A stretch of 64,000 bases of DNA from DASSBQ01 sp035250505 (lineage in GTDB: Bacteria; Nitrospirota; Nitrospiria; Nitrospirales; Nitrospiraceae). The stretch is taken from assembly GCA_035250505.1 (NCBI GenBank), contig DATFFC010000052.1, forward strand, positions 40,883 through 104,882. The letters are read 5' to 3'. Positions 8,633 to 17,012 of this stretch are shown in pieces. Made by a program: the position numbers and the translations under genes. Numbering within the stretch: the first letter of the stretch is position 1; each line of letters starts with the position of its first letter. The notes under the pieces were generated by a model. That model did no database searches, was not told the origin of the DNA, and worked only from the letters and a program-made list of their open reading frames with translations.

Positions 8633-9778
8633 TTATCGTTTGGACGGCTCCCAACGGAATATTCGGTCTCCCCGGAAATACCGGTACCAAGCATCAAGAA
8701 TCGATACATTCACAATGACAAAGAAGGAGGGCAAGCGAAGGAGATTCTTGTCCGGAATCCATTTAAACCAGTGATAGGTGACCGCGATCCCGTAAAACGT
8801 GAGTTGGGCAGATAAGAAGACGCGGTAGAGAAACGAATCGACGGCAAGGAGAATATTTGAAAGCAACATCGCAATCATGGCAAACGGGACCAGCCACCGG
8901 CACAGCTTATGGCTGAACAACTGCCACGCGAACAGGCCGTGCTTCATCGGATTCAACATCGGAAGGCTTCTCATCAGGACTGCGATCCCGCGTAACACGG
9001 TTCTGACTTTTCTTTGGTACTCCTTTCTTTCATCCGCGATATTCTTGTAATATCCGATACTGTCCGGATCGGAAACGCCTCGCAGACCGTGTCGCATGGA
9101 ATTCAGGACGGTATTGAAGTCGCTTTGCAAATCCTCCGCCCAAGGCGCACAGACCTCGCGACGCGCGGCGAAAAATGATCCGCTCAAGCCGACCAGCGTA
9201 TTCACGCTGCTTTCTAATCTGCGCAACAGCATCTCATAGCGGACATACGCGCCTTCGCCGCTCACTTTGCCGGCCTCATCGATGAATCGGTCCACGCTGC
9301 TGACACATCCCACCGACGGGTCATTGAACGGCTTGACGATATTGGTGACGGCGTCCTTCGACAAGGTTGTGGCCGTATCTGAGAACACCAGGATCTCTCC
9401 CGAGGTTTGAGCGACCGCCAACTTCTGCGCGGCCTCTTTTCCTTTTCTCTCCGCCGCCCGAACCAGGCGCACACCGGCTCCGGCGTGAGCCCGCACAATG
9501 TCATCGGTCCGGTCCGTCGAACAGTCCGAGGCAACCACGATCTCAAACCGATCCCGTGGATAGTCGAGCTCAACGGAATTCCGAAGCTTGGATGCGATGC
9601 GCGCTTCTTCGTTATATGCCGTGATAATGAACGAGACAGGCGGCGTGATGGCGCCCTTTAGAACGGGCCTGTTCCGAAATACCCGCAGTCCCATCAGCAG
9701 TACCGGGTAGCCTGCATAGGCATAGAGGACGAAGACAACGCTTCCCCAAAACACCACCTCTGACAAAGTGGTCAACAC
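8633..9778 (-). CDS. Membrane-associated glycosyltransferase family 2
   Basis: A 381-residue GT2 enzyme of the processive-like membrane type. An N-terminal helix (residues 7-28) is followed by the GT-A domain: SFIITAYNEEARIASKL, IVVASDCSTDRTDDI and a DTATTLS metal-binding region near residue 130. Three to four hydrophobic helices fill the C-terminal third. The LNSMRHGLRGV segment stands where related enzymes have the acceptor/QxxRW region, and the exact QxxRW signature is absent. The start is GTG and overlaps the end of the aminotransferase gene by 7 bp. Confidence 0.88.
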   Translation of the reverse strand: MLTTLSEVVFWGSVVFVLYAYAGYPVLLMGLRVFRNRPVLKGAITPPVSFIITAYNEEARIASKLRNSVELDYPRDRFEIVVASDCSTDRTDDIVRAHAGAGVRLVRAAERKGKEAAQKLAVAQTSGEILVFSDTATTLSKDAVTNIVKPFNDPSVGCVSSVDRFIDEAGKVSGEGAYVRYEMLLRRLESSVNTLVGLSGSFFAARREVCAPWAEDLQSDFNTVLNSMRHGLRGVSDPDSIGYYKNIADERKEYQRKVRTVLRGIAVLMRSLPMLNPMKHGLFAWQLFSHKLCRWLVPFAMIAMLLSNILLAVDSFLYRVFLSAQLTFYGIAVTYHWFKWIPDKNLLRLPSFFVIVNVSILDAWYRYFRGDRIFRWEPSKR

Positions 9779-11034
9779 GCAGATGTTGCCTTTCGGGTTC
9801 CTCTTCGTGTGGAAGCCGTGGTGGCATCCTTCGCTTCAACTTCCACTTCATTCAGCGCGGCCACGATGCGGCCCACATCCAGCTCGTTCACGTAATGGTG
9901 AGTCGGCAATGTTACGAGACATTCCGCAAGCGTCGAAGCCCCGCTTACGTTTGCACCGTCCAATACCGACTGCAGTTCCGGTATCTGCTGAACCGTCCCC
10001 GGATAGCAGGCGCTGATGCCCAAGCCGCGGTCATTCGATAGAGCGCAGATCCGCTGTTTCTGCTCCCTGCTGCTCATGAGCAACGGAAGGCGCAGATGCA
10101 CCGAGCCGTACTGAGATTGGGGAAATATCCGATGAACTCGGTCCTCTTTCAAACGTCGAACAATGCGGGAGGTCTTTTCGCTTCGATCCATCGTCGATTG
10201 TGACAACCTCGGCCTCCAACGGGACAAGAGTCCCGCTCGCATCCGTCCCATCTTCAACATGGGAAAATCCCGGTAAAACTTGGTCTCTCCCAACCTCAAG
10301 AAAGGCAGCCCGCTGGGAAACCAGTATGCTGCGGGCCTGATCAACAGGTGCATGAGGGCTACTTCCGTCCAGTTCCGAATCGCAACACCAAGGGATTCCA
10401 TCTCCAGCCCTTCGTATTCAACACGAATAGAATCGGCAATGCGGTCCGAATTGGTCAGTATGGCGCCGCCCGAGCCACAGGTGATGTTCTTCCCACGGCC
10501 GAAACTGACAAATGCCACATCACCGCCTGTACCGAGCGGTTTCCCCGCTTTCATACCGCCAAAGGCTTGCGCGACGTCCTCCACGACGTAGATCCCTTTC
10601 TCTTTGGCATACAGTGCCGCTTGCGCCACATCGGCACTGCTTCCAAACAGATGCGTCGGTACGACCGCGAGGACCTTATCATCCAACGCCTCTTTCAGGT
10701 CCGTCATATCAAAGTCCAATGTGGCTGGGTCGACGTCGCACAAACGGATTTCCAAACCCGCCTTGATTACGGAACTGGGCACCGAAAAACAAGTATAGGC
10801 CGGGATCACGACTTTCCGTCTCGGGGATAGGCTCGCTAACCCGGACAGAATCAGAGTGAGTGCCGCCTTTCCTGAAGTCACCCAGAAAACGTGTCTCACC
10901 CCAAAATACTCCTGGAACTCCTTCGTCAGTGCATCTAGGACCCGTTGACCGCCGAAGGGCGCCACAAGACCTTGGAGAAGGTCCCTCCACGTCAGTGGCG
11001 CTGCACTCGGAGAGAGGGTGCGTTGGACTTTCAC
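9772..11034 (-). CDS. DegT/DnrJ/EryC1/StrS family PLP-dependent aminotransferase
   Basis: Fold-type I sugar aminotransferase signatures are present: TSGKAALTLIL for phosphate binding, YVVEDVAQAFGG with the PLP-ring aspartate, and SFGRGKNITCGSGGAI containing the Schiff-base lysine. Family members transaminate keto-sugar nucleotides to amino sugars; some act elsewhere. The start is taken at GTG 11034, giving a GTGA overlap with the FemAB-like gene; a TTG at 11067 is the longer option. The keto-sugar substrate would come from one of the SDR enzymes of this locus, but which is unclear. Confidence 0.85.
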   Translation of the reverse strand: MKVQRTLSPSAAPLTWRDLLQGLVAPFGGQRVLDALTKEFQEYFGVRHVFWVTSGKAALTLILSGLASLSPRRKVVIPAYTCFSVPSSVIKAGLEIRLCDVDPATLDFDMTDLKEALDDKVLAVVPTHLFGSSADVAQAALYAKEKGIYVVEDVAQAFGGMKAGKPLGTGGDVAFVSFGRGKNITCGSGGAILTNSDRIADSIRVEYEGLEMESLGVAIRNWTEVALMHLLIRPAAYWFPSGLPFLRLGETKFYRDFPMLKMGRMRAGLLSRWRPRLSQSTMDRSEKTSRIVRRLKEDRVHRIFPQSQYGSVHLRLPLLMSSREQKQRICALSNDRGLGISACYPGTVQQIPELQSVLDGANVSGASTLAECLVTLPTHHYVNELDVGRIVAALNEVEVEAKDATTASTRRGTRKATSAC

Positions 11035-12071
11035 GGCAAGAACTTGACGATCTGTGGTCCGAGCCAATTGGCAACCACGAGCGGCAATCGCCGCCAGACC
11101 TTGATCGCCATTTCATACTTGGGATTGTGAGGATTCAATTGGGGTATCGCCTCACCGTGAGCCATCCAATAATACCAATGCAACTGCTCCGGTCGGGCGC
11201 CCCACTGTTCCTTGAATCGATACGTCCCGGTATCCGGTGTAGAGCGGCCAAAATCAAAGACGTGAAATCCTTCCCGGCAAGCATGTTCGAGAATCGAACT
11301 GTAGAGCAACATATTGGGAGCCAGACGGTTGAACCGCTTATCGGATGCCGCCCACGGGATTTCAAGAACCGATCGAAATCCATATAAAAATCCTGCGGCC
11401 ACGGGTCTCCCTTCAAACGACACGACACAAATACGTGATTCCTTCGGAAACTGCCGGCAAATGGTGCCGAAGAACCGTTTGGAATATACCGGCGTCCCAA
11501 GATCTCGCATACAGCGGGCAAATACCGTGTAGAAGTCGTCCAGACACTCGTCCCCGCCAAACCGCACAACCATGTTTTCCTTTTGGGCACGCCGGATCTG
11601 GCTTCGCAATTTGGACGGAAACTGCTTCCACAGCAATTCGAATTCTCTGGGCAAATCCAGACGCATCGAGACTTTTCGTTGGCTCAACGGCAGGCCGACG
11701 GGGCAAGACTGCTGATTCCGAATTTCGATATGGCGGGCTCCATGCCTCTTCGCTTGTGCGATGGCTTCGTTGATGAGGCAGCTCACCGTCTCGTGGTCAT
11801 CCGCCACCACACCGCCATAGTTGAGAAATGGAACCGATACGAGGAATTTCCCGAACAACCGGCTTGCCAACATGACGAGCGGCAAAACACCCCTGATCCG
11901 TCCGGTGTGGTCCTTCGCGGCAACGTAGCAGGTGTGGTGACCGAACGATTCCTCTATAACGCGCCGCCATCCCAAAAGGTGATACCCACTGGCATCCTTT
12001 GAGGCCAAGACATAGCGATTCCATTCCATCGACTCGGGTGTGCCTTCGTCGACGATGGCGGCGCTCAGCAT
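11031..12071 (-). CDS. FemAB-like / GNAT acyltransferase, XrtA/PEP-CTERM-associated type
   Basis: The protein resembles the FemAB-related proteins of exosortase (XrtA) loci. It has YHLLGWRRVIEESFGH near the N-terminus, the acetyltransferase-6 region RLAPNMLLYSSILEHACREG, and the C-terminal FDFGRSTPDTGTYRFKEQWG typical of that group. FemAB folds transfer aminoacyl or acyl groups; the substrate in glycan loci is not established. I prefer ATG 12071, which follows the upstream stop (12076) by 4 nt; a GTG at 12134 would overlap the glycosyltransferase gene by 59 bp. Confidence 0.82.
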   Translation of the reverse strand: MLSAAIVDEGTPESMEWNRYVLASKDASGYHLLGWRRVIEESFGHHTCYVAAKDHTGRIRGVLPLVMLASRLFGKFLVSVPFLNYGGVVADDHETVSCLINEAIAQAKRHGARHIEIRNQQSCPVGLPLSQRKVSMRLDLPREFELLWKQFPSKLRSQIRRAQKENMVVRFGGDECLDDFYTVFARCMRDLGTPVYSKRFFGTICRQFPKESRICVVSFEGRPVAAGFLYGFRSVLEIPWAASDKRFNRLAPNMLLYSSILEHACREGFHVFDFGRSTPDTGTYRFKEQWGARPEQLHWYYWMAHGEAIPQLNPHNPKYEMAIKVWRRLPLVVANWLGPQIVKFLP

Positions 12072-12075
12072 TCTC

Positions 12076-13491
12076 TTATCTGCCGGCGATCTGGCTTCCA
12101 TAATTGCCTGCACCGGCATCCCTGTAGGCGACACTAAGTGCCTCGGCGAGACTTTTGGTAAGCCGGCGATAGTGAAACCGGTCGATGGCTTGACGATCTG
12201 GAGGGCTCAAGCGAATAGAGCCGGCGATCAAAGCGCGAAGAGTCTTCTTCAGTTCATCGACATCGTTCGAACAGGTCACGCCCAGATTGTGACGCTCGAC
12301 AAGGCCGGCCGTCGCCCCTTCGCCTCCCACGAGAAGAAGAGGCCTTCCCACCGCAATATATTCATAGATCTTCCCGGGCACTTGCAAAGGGGACTCAGGC
12401 TGCACCACGAGCAGGACCGATGCCTGCTTCATTTCCTTCATGCACAAATTGTGGGACATGGGGGGTTCCCGCTTCAATAAACCCTGCTTCTCCAGATCTT
12501 GAGCGAGATTATTGCATGCCTCATCCGTGCTTTCCCATGCCCCGACAAAACGGAGACGGAGGCGTTCCGGGTTCACGAGGCCTTCCCGGTAGAGCTCAGA
12601 AGCGGCTTGAAACAACTTACCCGGTGTGCGCTTCCCGTACACCGTTCCGAAATGGCAGAGCTCGTATCCGGACCTGCGTTGGTCCGGCACTGTTGCATCA
12701 TCTGCATGACTCGTCCCTGTCCCAAGAATCTCGGGATCAAAGCCGTTCGGAATTGCGATGCATTTGGGTTCGATTTCCGGATATTCGGCGCAAAGCCTCT
12801 GCCGTAGTTCCTCTGTATTCGCGACAACACACGAGGCGGTTTTGCAGATGGATCGTTCAAGCCGGCGCGCTTTCTCGGTGAGAAACCCGGCGGTGAAGGA
12901 ATAATAAGGATTGCATGTCCAAGGATCCCGATAGTCGAGGATCAGCGGACATCGCAATCGGCGGGCCAACGTTTGGCCCACTACAAAATTGGTCCATGGG
13001 CCTCCCGTTGCCACGACGACATCCGCTTGAACGTCGGTTTTGATGGAAAGGATGCGTGCAACCGCCGGAGCGATCCAGGAAGCCTGCCGGTCCGGAAACG
13101 CAAATAGCCAGTCCAGAACCGCGTCCTTCAGAGGAGAGCGCGATTGGTGGGGCGGAACGCCACCAGAGGGCCGTGTTGAGCTGACCATCGCTCCCTGCCC
13201 ATTGCGGCCTACCCGGCGGACTGAGACGAGACGCCGCACTCGTTCACGCAGGTCGATAAGGCGGGACAGCGAATCGCGATACCCGACATGCTCCACCCGT
13301 ACGCCCGCAGGCACATGTGCTTCCAGTTGATCGTCGATGGGATGAGGCGGGTACACGGATTGAGGAGTCGTGGTCAATACCGTGGGGTGCCACCCATAGG
13401 CTTCCAGATGCCTGCAAAATCCCAATGGGCGCATAGCGCCGCTGGCCGCGATCGGGGGGAAATAATAGGCGACAAAAAGCACATGATTCAT
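12076..13491 (-). CDS. Glycosyltransferase family 4 (long form)
   Basis: A 471-residue GT4-type enzyme opening with VLFVAYYFPPIAASGAMRPLGFC, characteristic of a subgroup common in exopolysaccharide loci. It contains LILDYRDPW and IPNGFDPEI in the middle and KIYEYIAVGRPLLLVG in the donor-binding domain. Compared with typical 370-390-residue GT4 proteins it has an insertion in the N-terminal half (about residues 85-140, rich in Arg, Ser and Gly). It probably elongates the repeat unit. The donor is not predictable. Confidence 0.87.
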   Translation of the reverse strand: MNHVLFVAYYFPPIAASGAMRPLGFCRHLEAYGWHPTVLTTTPQSVYPPHPIDDQLEAHVPAGVRVEHVGYRDSLSRLIDLRERVRRLVSVRRVGRNGQGAMVSSTRPSGGVPPHQSRSPLKDAVLDWLFAFPDRQASWIAPAVARILSIKTDVQADVVVATGGPWTNFVVGQTLARRLRCPLILDYRDPWTCNPYYSFTAGFLTEKARRLERSICKTASCVVANTEELRQRLCAEYPEIEPKCIAIPNGFDPEILGTGTSHADDATVPDQRRSGYELCHFGTVYGKRTPGKLFQAASELYREGLVNPERLRLRFVGAWESTDEACNNLAQDLEKQGLLKREPPMSHNLCMKEMKQASVLLVVQPESPLQVPGKIYEYIAVGRPLLLVGGEGATAGLVERHNLGVTCSNDVDELKKTLRALIAGSIRLSPPDRQAIDRFHYRRLTKSLAEALSVAYRDAGAGNYGSQIAGR

Positions 13492-13530
13492 AGGATTGTG
13501 TTCAGATCGGTCCGGAAGGGAAAGAAAGCC

Positions 13531-14658
13531 TCAGGAAACAGCCCGCCTGACACATTGTCTAATGACGGCGACGATACGTTCCGACGCGTGTCCGTCCCAC
13601 AGCGGAGGGGCCGCTGCGGCATAGCGCGCCGACTCGACCGCTTTCATCGCTTCGGATACGACTCGATCCGGTGAAGAGCCGATCACACGGTTGGTACCGT
13701 GAGTCACGGTCACCGGCCGTTCAGTGTTGTCTCGAAGGGTGAGGCATGGGATGCCTAAAACCGTCGTCTCTTCCTGAATACCGCCGGAGTCCGTGAGGAC
13801 CAGCTTCGCATTGGAGACAAGGCACATGAATTCCAAATAGCCGATAGGATCCATGCAGAACACACCGGTCGGTCCCGGGACGGTCCGAGCGGAAGCGACC
13901 ATCGCCTTGCATTCCTCCATCGACTCGAGAATCTTCTTGGTGCGCGGATGTATGGGAAAGATGATCGGATAAGTCCCCGCCACCACCGCCAAAGCGCCCA
14001 CCAGCCCTTTCAAGACGACTGGATTGTCGACGTTGGATGGCCGATGCAGCGTGACCACGCCGTATTCACCTTTCTTAAGTTGTAGACGGTCCAACACTGT
14101 GGAGTTCTTCCATAATTTGCGTGACGCTTCCAGGGAGTCGATCATAACGTTACCGACAAAGAATATTCTCCCTCTGTCGACGCCCTCCGCCTCAAGGTTA
14201 CGCAGGCCGCTTTCCTCCGTGACAAACAGGAACTCCGAGACGGCGTCCGTCACGACGCGGTTGATCTCTTCCGGCATGGCCCGATCGAAGCTCCGCAAAC
14301 CGGCCTCGACATGAGCGACCGGAATATGCAATTTCACCGCAGTCAATGCGGCGGCCATTGTGGAATTGACGTCTCCTACGACCATGACCATATCGGGCCG
14401 TTCGCGTTCCAAGATGGGTTCCAATCGCTTCATGACCTCCGCAGTCTGAAAAGCGTGCGAGCCGGACCCGACCTCCAGGCACACATCCGGCAAGGGAATC
14501 TGCAAATCATCAAAAAAAGCACCGGCCATTTTCACGTCATAGTGCTGTCCGGTATGGACCAGGTACGATTGCATGTCGCTGTGTTTTCGGATTTCCCGGA
14601 TCAGCGGCGCGATTTTCATGAAATTGGGTCGCGCTCCTACGACACTGAGAATTTTCAT
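13531..14658 (-). CDS. wecB: UDP-N-acetylglucosamine 2-epimerase (non-hydrolysing)
   Basis: The sequence matches WecB/MnaA: ILSVVGARPNFMKIAPL at the N-terminus, HTGQHYD, HVEAGLRSFDRAMPEEINR, and LTDSGGIQEETTVLG with PCLTLRDNTERP. The enzyme interconverts UDP-GlcNAc and UDP-ManNAc in the cytoplasm; its UDP-GlcNAc supply can come from GlmS and GlmU, encoded at 59881-63317. About 375 residues, the usual length. ATG 14658 is preferred over GTG 14667 because AAGGAA is better spaced. No UDP-ManNAc dehydrogenase gene is seen in the window, so ManNAc may be used directly. Confidence 0.93.
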   Translation of the reverse strand: MKILSVVGARPNFMKIAPLIREIRKHSDMQSYLVHTGQHYDVKMAGAFFDDLQIPLPDVCLEVGSGSHAFQTAEVMKRLEPILERERPDMVMVVGDVNSTMAAALTAVKLHIPVAHVEAGLRSFDRAMPEEINRVVTDAVSEFLFVTEESGLRNLEAEGVDRGRIFFVGNVMIDSLEASRKLWKNSTVLDRLQLKKGEYGVVTLHRPSNVDNPVVLKGLVGALAVVAGTYPIIFPIHPRTKKILESMEECKAMVASARTVPGPTGVFCMDPIGYLEFMCLVSNAKLVLTDSGGIQEETTVLGIPCLTLRDNTERPVTVTHGTNRVIGSSPDRVVSEAMKAVESARYAAAAPPLWDGHASERIVAVIRQCVRRAVS

Positions 14659-14691
14659 CGCGTACACATTCCTTAGATGAGCCGTTTCATC

Positions 14692-15933
14692 TTATTGAAC
14701 CGGCTTGGAAAGACTATGGCGCTCGACTATCGGCAATATTCGTTCTCCAAGATACTCTGCCAGTCGCTTGTTTCCTTCCGGAGTCAGATGGCAATAATCT
14801 GTATACGCGTCTTCCGACATTCCGCCGAAAGGATCGGTAAGATCAATAAAATGCGCGCCATTCTTAGAGATGGCCTGGCGAAGAAATTCGATGACGAGAG
14901 GTCGTGCCTTATCTTTGAACTCGGCCAATCCTTCTTGCCAATGCGCATTCATCTCGTTCAGAAGGTCCTGCTCGAATGGCGTAAATCGCTTGCTCTGGCG
15001 GAAAATCAGTTCCGGCTGCAATGTGAAGACGGCTGCGATACCTTCGTGCTTCAGGATAAGGGAATTACGTTCGACCATTTGTACAAAGTTGTTCTTGGCA
15101 TTTTCCTGAAGATTTGCCAGAGCCGTTTCCACGTCCATTTTGGCGCGGGGTTGTCCAATGCTTCTCACATACTGCCACACCGGGAGGAAAGTCTTCCCAG
15201 CCAAATGAACAAGGTGGCTGGACCGGAACAACCACCATCCCGTATAGCCCATCCATGCTGCGACCGTCGGTTCGGACATATACTGGTGGACTCGCTCCTG
15301 GTACGCATAATCCCGAAACTGATCGAATCCCTTTTCATATTTATAGTAGTCGTTAAACCCGTCAATGAATATCACCATATCCGGGTGATACTTCAGAATG
15401 GTTTGGTTGAGGTAAATAAGATGATGATGACTCTGGTGACTCGTTATGGCGGCATTGATGACTTCGACGTTAGACAGACCGCTCTTTCCCTTGAGATACC
15501 GCTCTAGGTACGTGTCGATGGTATGTTCGTTCGAAATTACGGGATATTTCGCTTTGCCAGCCCTAGACAGCCCGCCGACCCCATAGCCCGTCGATCCGCC
15601 CATGATGAATATCCGGTATGTGCCTGGATCCTTTTTCAAGGGAGTATCCTGTACCTCCCGGAATCCCTGGGAATTATGATACACGCCTCTCGTATCTATA
15701 TAACGAGGCGTGGGACGCACATTCTTGTAATCGTCGAATTCATAGTTCATGAGGTGAATACCGTCATATCCTTCAAATATCCTGAGATATTGGTATGACG
15801 ACAGCTCCAGTATGCCGAGAGGCACCATGATCATGAGCACAATGCCGATTGCTTTGACGCCTCTGGACACCGGCCGTTTGACGTTGAGTCCTGTGCCCAC
15901 CTCCCTCTTTCCGATGCAGACCTCTTCACTCAT
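14692..15933 (-). CDS. SGNH/GDSL hydrolase family protein, membrane-anchored
   Basis: After one N-terminal transmembrane helix (about residues 27-47), the 413-residue protein shows SGNH features: FIMGGSTGYGVG (nucleophile serine block), FIDGFNDYYK (Asn block) and DAYTDYCHLTPEGNKRL, which holds the D..H dyad. Orientation suggests a periplasmic catalytic domain. Such proteins add or remove O-acetyl groups on exported polysaccharides, as AlgX/AlgJ-type proteins do. It could work with the membrane acyltransferase at 3876-5009, which lacks its own SGNH domain; that partnership is inferred. Confidence 0.85.
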   Translation of the reverse strand: MSEEVCIGKREVGTGLNVKRPVSRGVKAIGIVLMIMVPLGILELSSYQYLRIFEGYDGIHLMNYEFDDYKNVRPTPRYIDTRGVYHNSQGFREVQDTPLKKDPGTYRIFIMGGSTGYGVGGLSRAGKAKYPVISNEHTIDTYLERYLKGKSGLSNVEVINAAITSHQSHHHLIYLNQTILKYHPDMVIFIDGFNDYYKYEKGFDQFRDYAYQERVHQYMSEPTVAAWMGYTGWWLFRSSHLVHLAGKTFLPVWQYVRSIGQPRAKMDVETALANLQENAKNNFVQMVERNSLILKHEGIAAVFTLQPELIFRQSKRFTPFEQDLLNEMNAHWQEGLAEFKDKARPLVIEFLRQAISKNGAHFIDLTDPFGGMSEDAYTDYCHLTPEGNKRLAEYLGERILPIVERHSLSKPVQ

Positions 15934-15985
15934 GTAGATTTCCGATGAGCAATGCCGGCTTGGAGCATGATAGTTCTAGGCCGGT

Positions 15986-16990
15986 CTAGGCGACCTGACG
16001 GAAATACTCGATCGTCTTTCGAATGCCGTCCTCCAGAACAATTTGGGGCTCCCAGCCAAGCAAGCTTTTGGCCCGGGAAATATCCGGACGCCGCACTTTA
16101 GGATCATCGGCCGGCAAAGGTTGTTGCTGGACTTTGCTTGAGGAGCCGGTGAGCTTCAGAATGAGCTCGGCAATCTCCCGGACTGTCAGTTCTCTGGGGT
16201 TACCGATGTTGACAGGATCATGGATGCTGTCAAGCGAGGCCGTCGACTGCTTGGTCAAGAACTTTGCCCGGTCTGTTCGCTCCGCTACAGACTTATCCGA
16301 CTTCACCATCAACAAGGAGACGATGCCTCGCACCAAGTCGTCTACATAACAGAAACTTCTGGTCTGAGAACCATCGCCGAACAGAGTCAACGGTTTCCCG
16401 TGCAGCGCTTGAACAATGAAATTTGACACGACCCGTCCGTCATTCGGCCTCATCCTGGGGCCATACGTGTTGAAGATTCTCACGATTCTAGTATCCAGTC
16501 CATGATACCGATGGTAGGCCATGGTCATGGCTTCAGCAAACCGCTTTGCTTCGTCATACACACCCCTGGGGCTCATAGGGTTGACATTGCCCCAATAGGA
16601 CTCCGGCTGCGGATTCACCAGCGGGTCGCCGTACACTTCCGACGTACTGGCCAGGAGAAATCTCGCGTTCTTGGTTTTGGCGAGTCCTAAAGCCTTGTGT
16701 GTGCCAAGTGCACCGACTTTCAGGGTCGCAATCGGCATATCCAGATAGTCTTGGGGGCTTGCCGGTGAGGCAAAATGCATGACGGCGTCCAACCCGCCAT
16801 CAACATGCAGGTAATCGCAGACGTTATACTTTACAAAACTGAATCCTGGACGTCCCATCAGATGGGCAATATTCTCCGCTCGCCCGGTGATGAGATTGTC
16901 AAGGCTGATCACCTCGTGTCCTTGATCGAGCAGCAGCTCGCAAATATGGCTCCCGAGAAATCCGGCCCCACCTGTGATTAAAACACGCAT
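15986..16990 (-). CDS. UDP-glucuronate decarboxylase-like SDR epimerase (UDP-xylose synthase type)
   Basis: An extended SDR with MRVLITGGAGFLGSHI (NAD-binding GxxGxxG), ASTSEVYGDP, and the catalytic GVYDEAKRFAEA (YxxxK). The PESYWGNVNP segment and RIFNTYGPRMRP are typical of UDP-glucuronate decarboxylases, which convert UDP-GlcA to UDP-xylose. ATG 16990 is chosen because it follows GGGGGGA closely; the first in-frame TTG at 17026 would overlap the carbamoyltransferase end. No UDP-glucose dehydrogenase is in the window, so UDP-GlcA must come from elsewhere. A related 4-epimerase remains possible. Confidence 0.87.
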   Translation of the reverse strand: MRVLITGGAGFLGSHICELLLDQGHEVISLDNLITGRAENIAHLMGRPGFSFVKYNVCDYLHVDGGLDAVMHFASPASPQDYLDMPIATLKVGALGTHKALGLAKTKNARFLLASTSEVYGDPLVNPQPESYWGNVNPMSPRGVYDEAKRFAEAMTMAYHRYHGLDTRIVRIFNTYGPRMRPNDGRVVSNFIVQALHGKPLTLFGDGSQTRSFCYVDDLVRGIVSLLMVKSDKSVAERTDRAKFLTKQSTASLDSIHDPVNIGNPRELTVREIAELILKLTGSSSKVQQQPLPADDPKVRRPDISRAKSLLGWEPQIVLEDGIRKTIEYFRQVA

Positions 16991-17012
16991 TGCATTTCCC
17001 CCCGTTACTACG

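Noticed and set aside
14677..15507. Plus-strand open frame of 276 codons
   Set aside because: Antisense to the SGNH hydrolase gene; no motif or ribosome site, and all neighbours are on the other strand.
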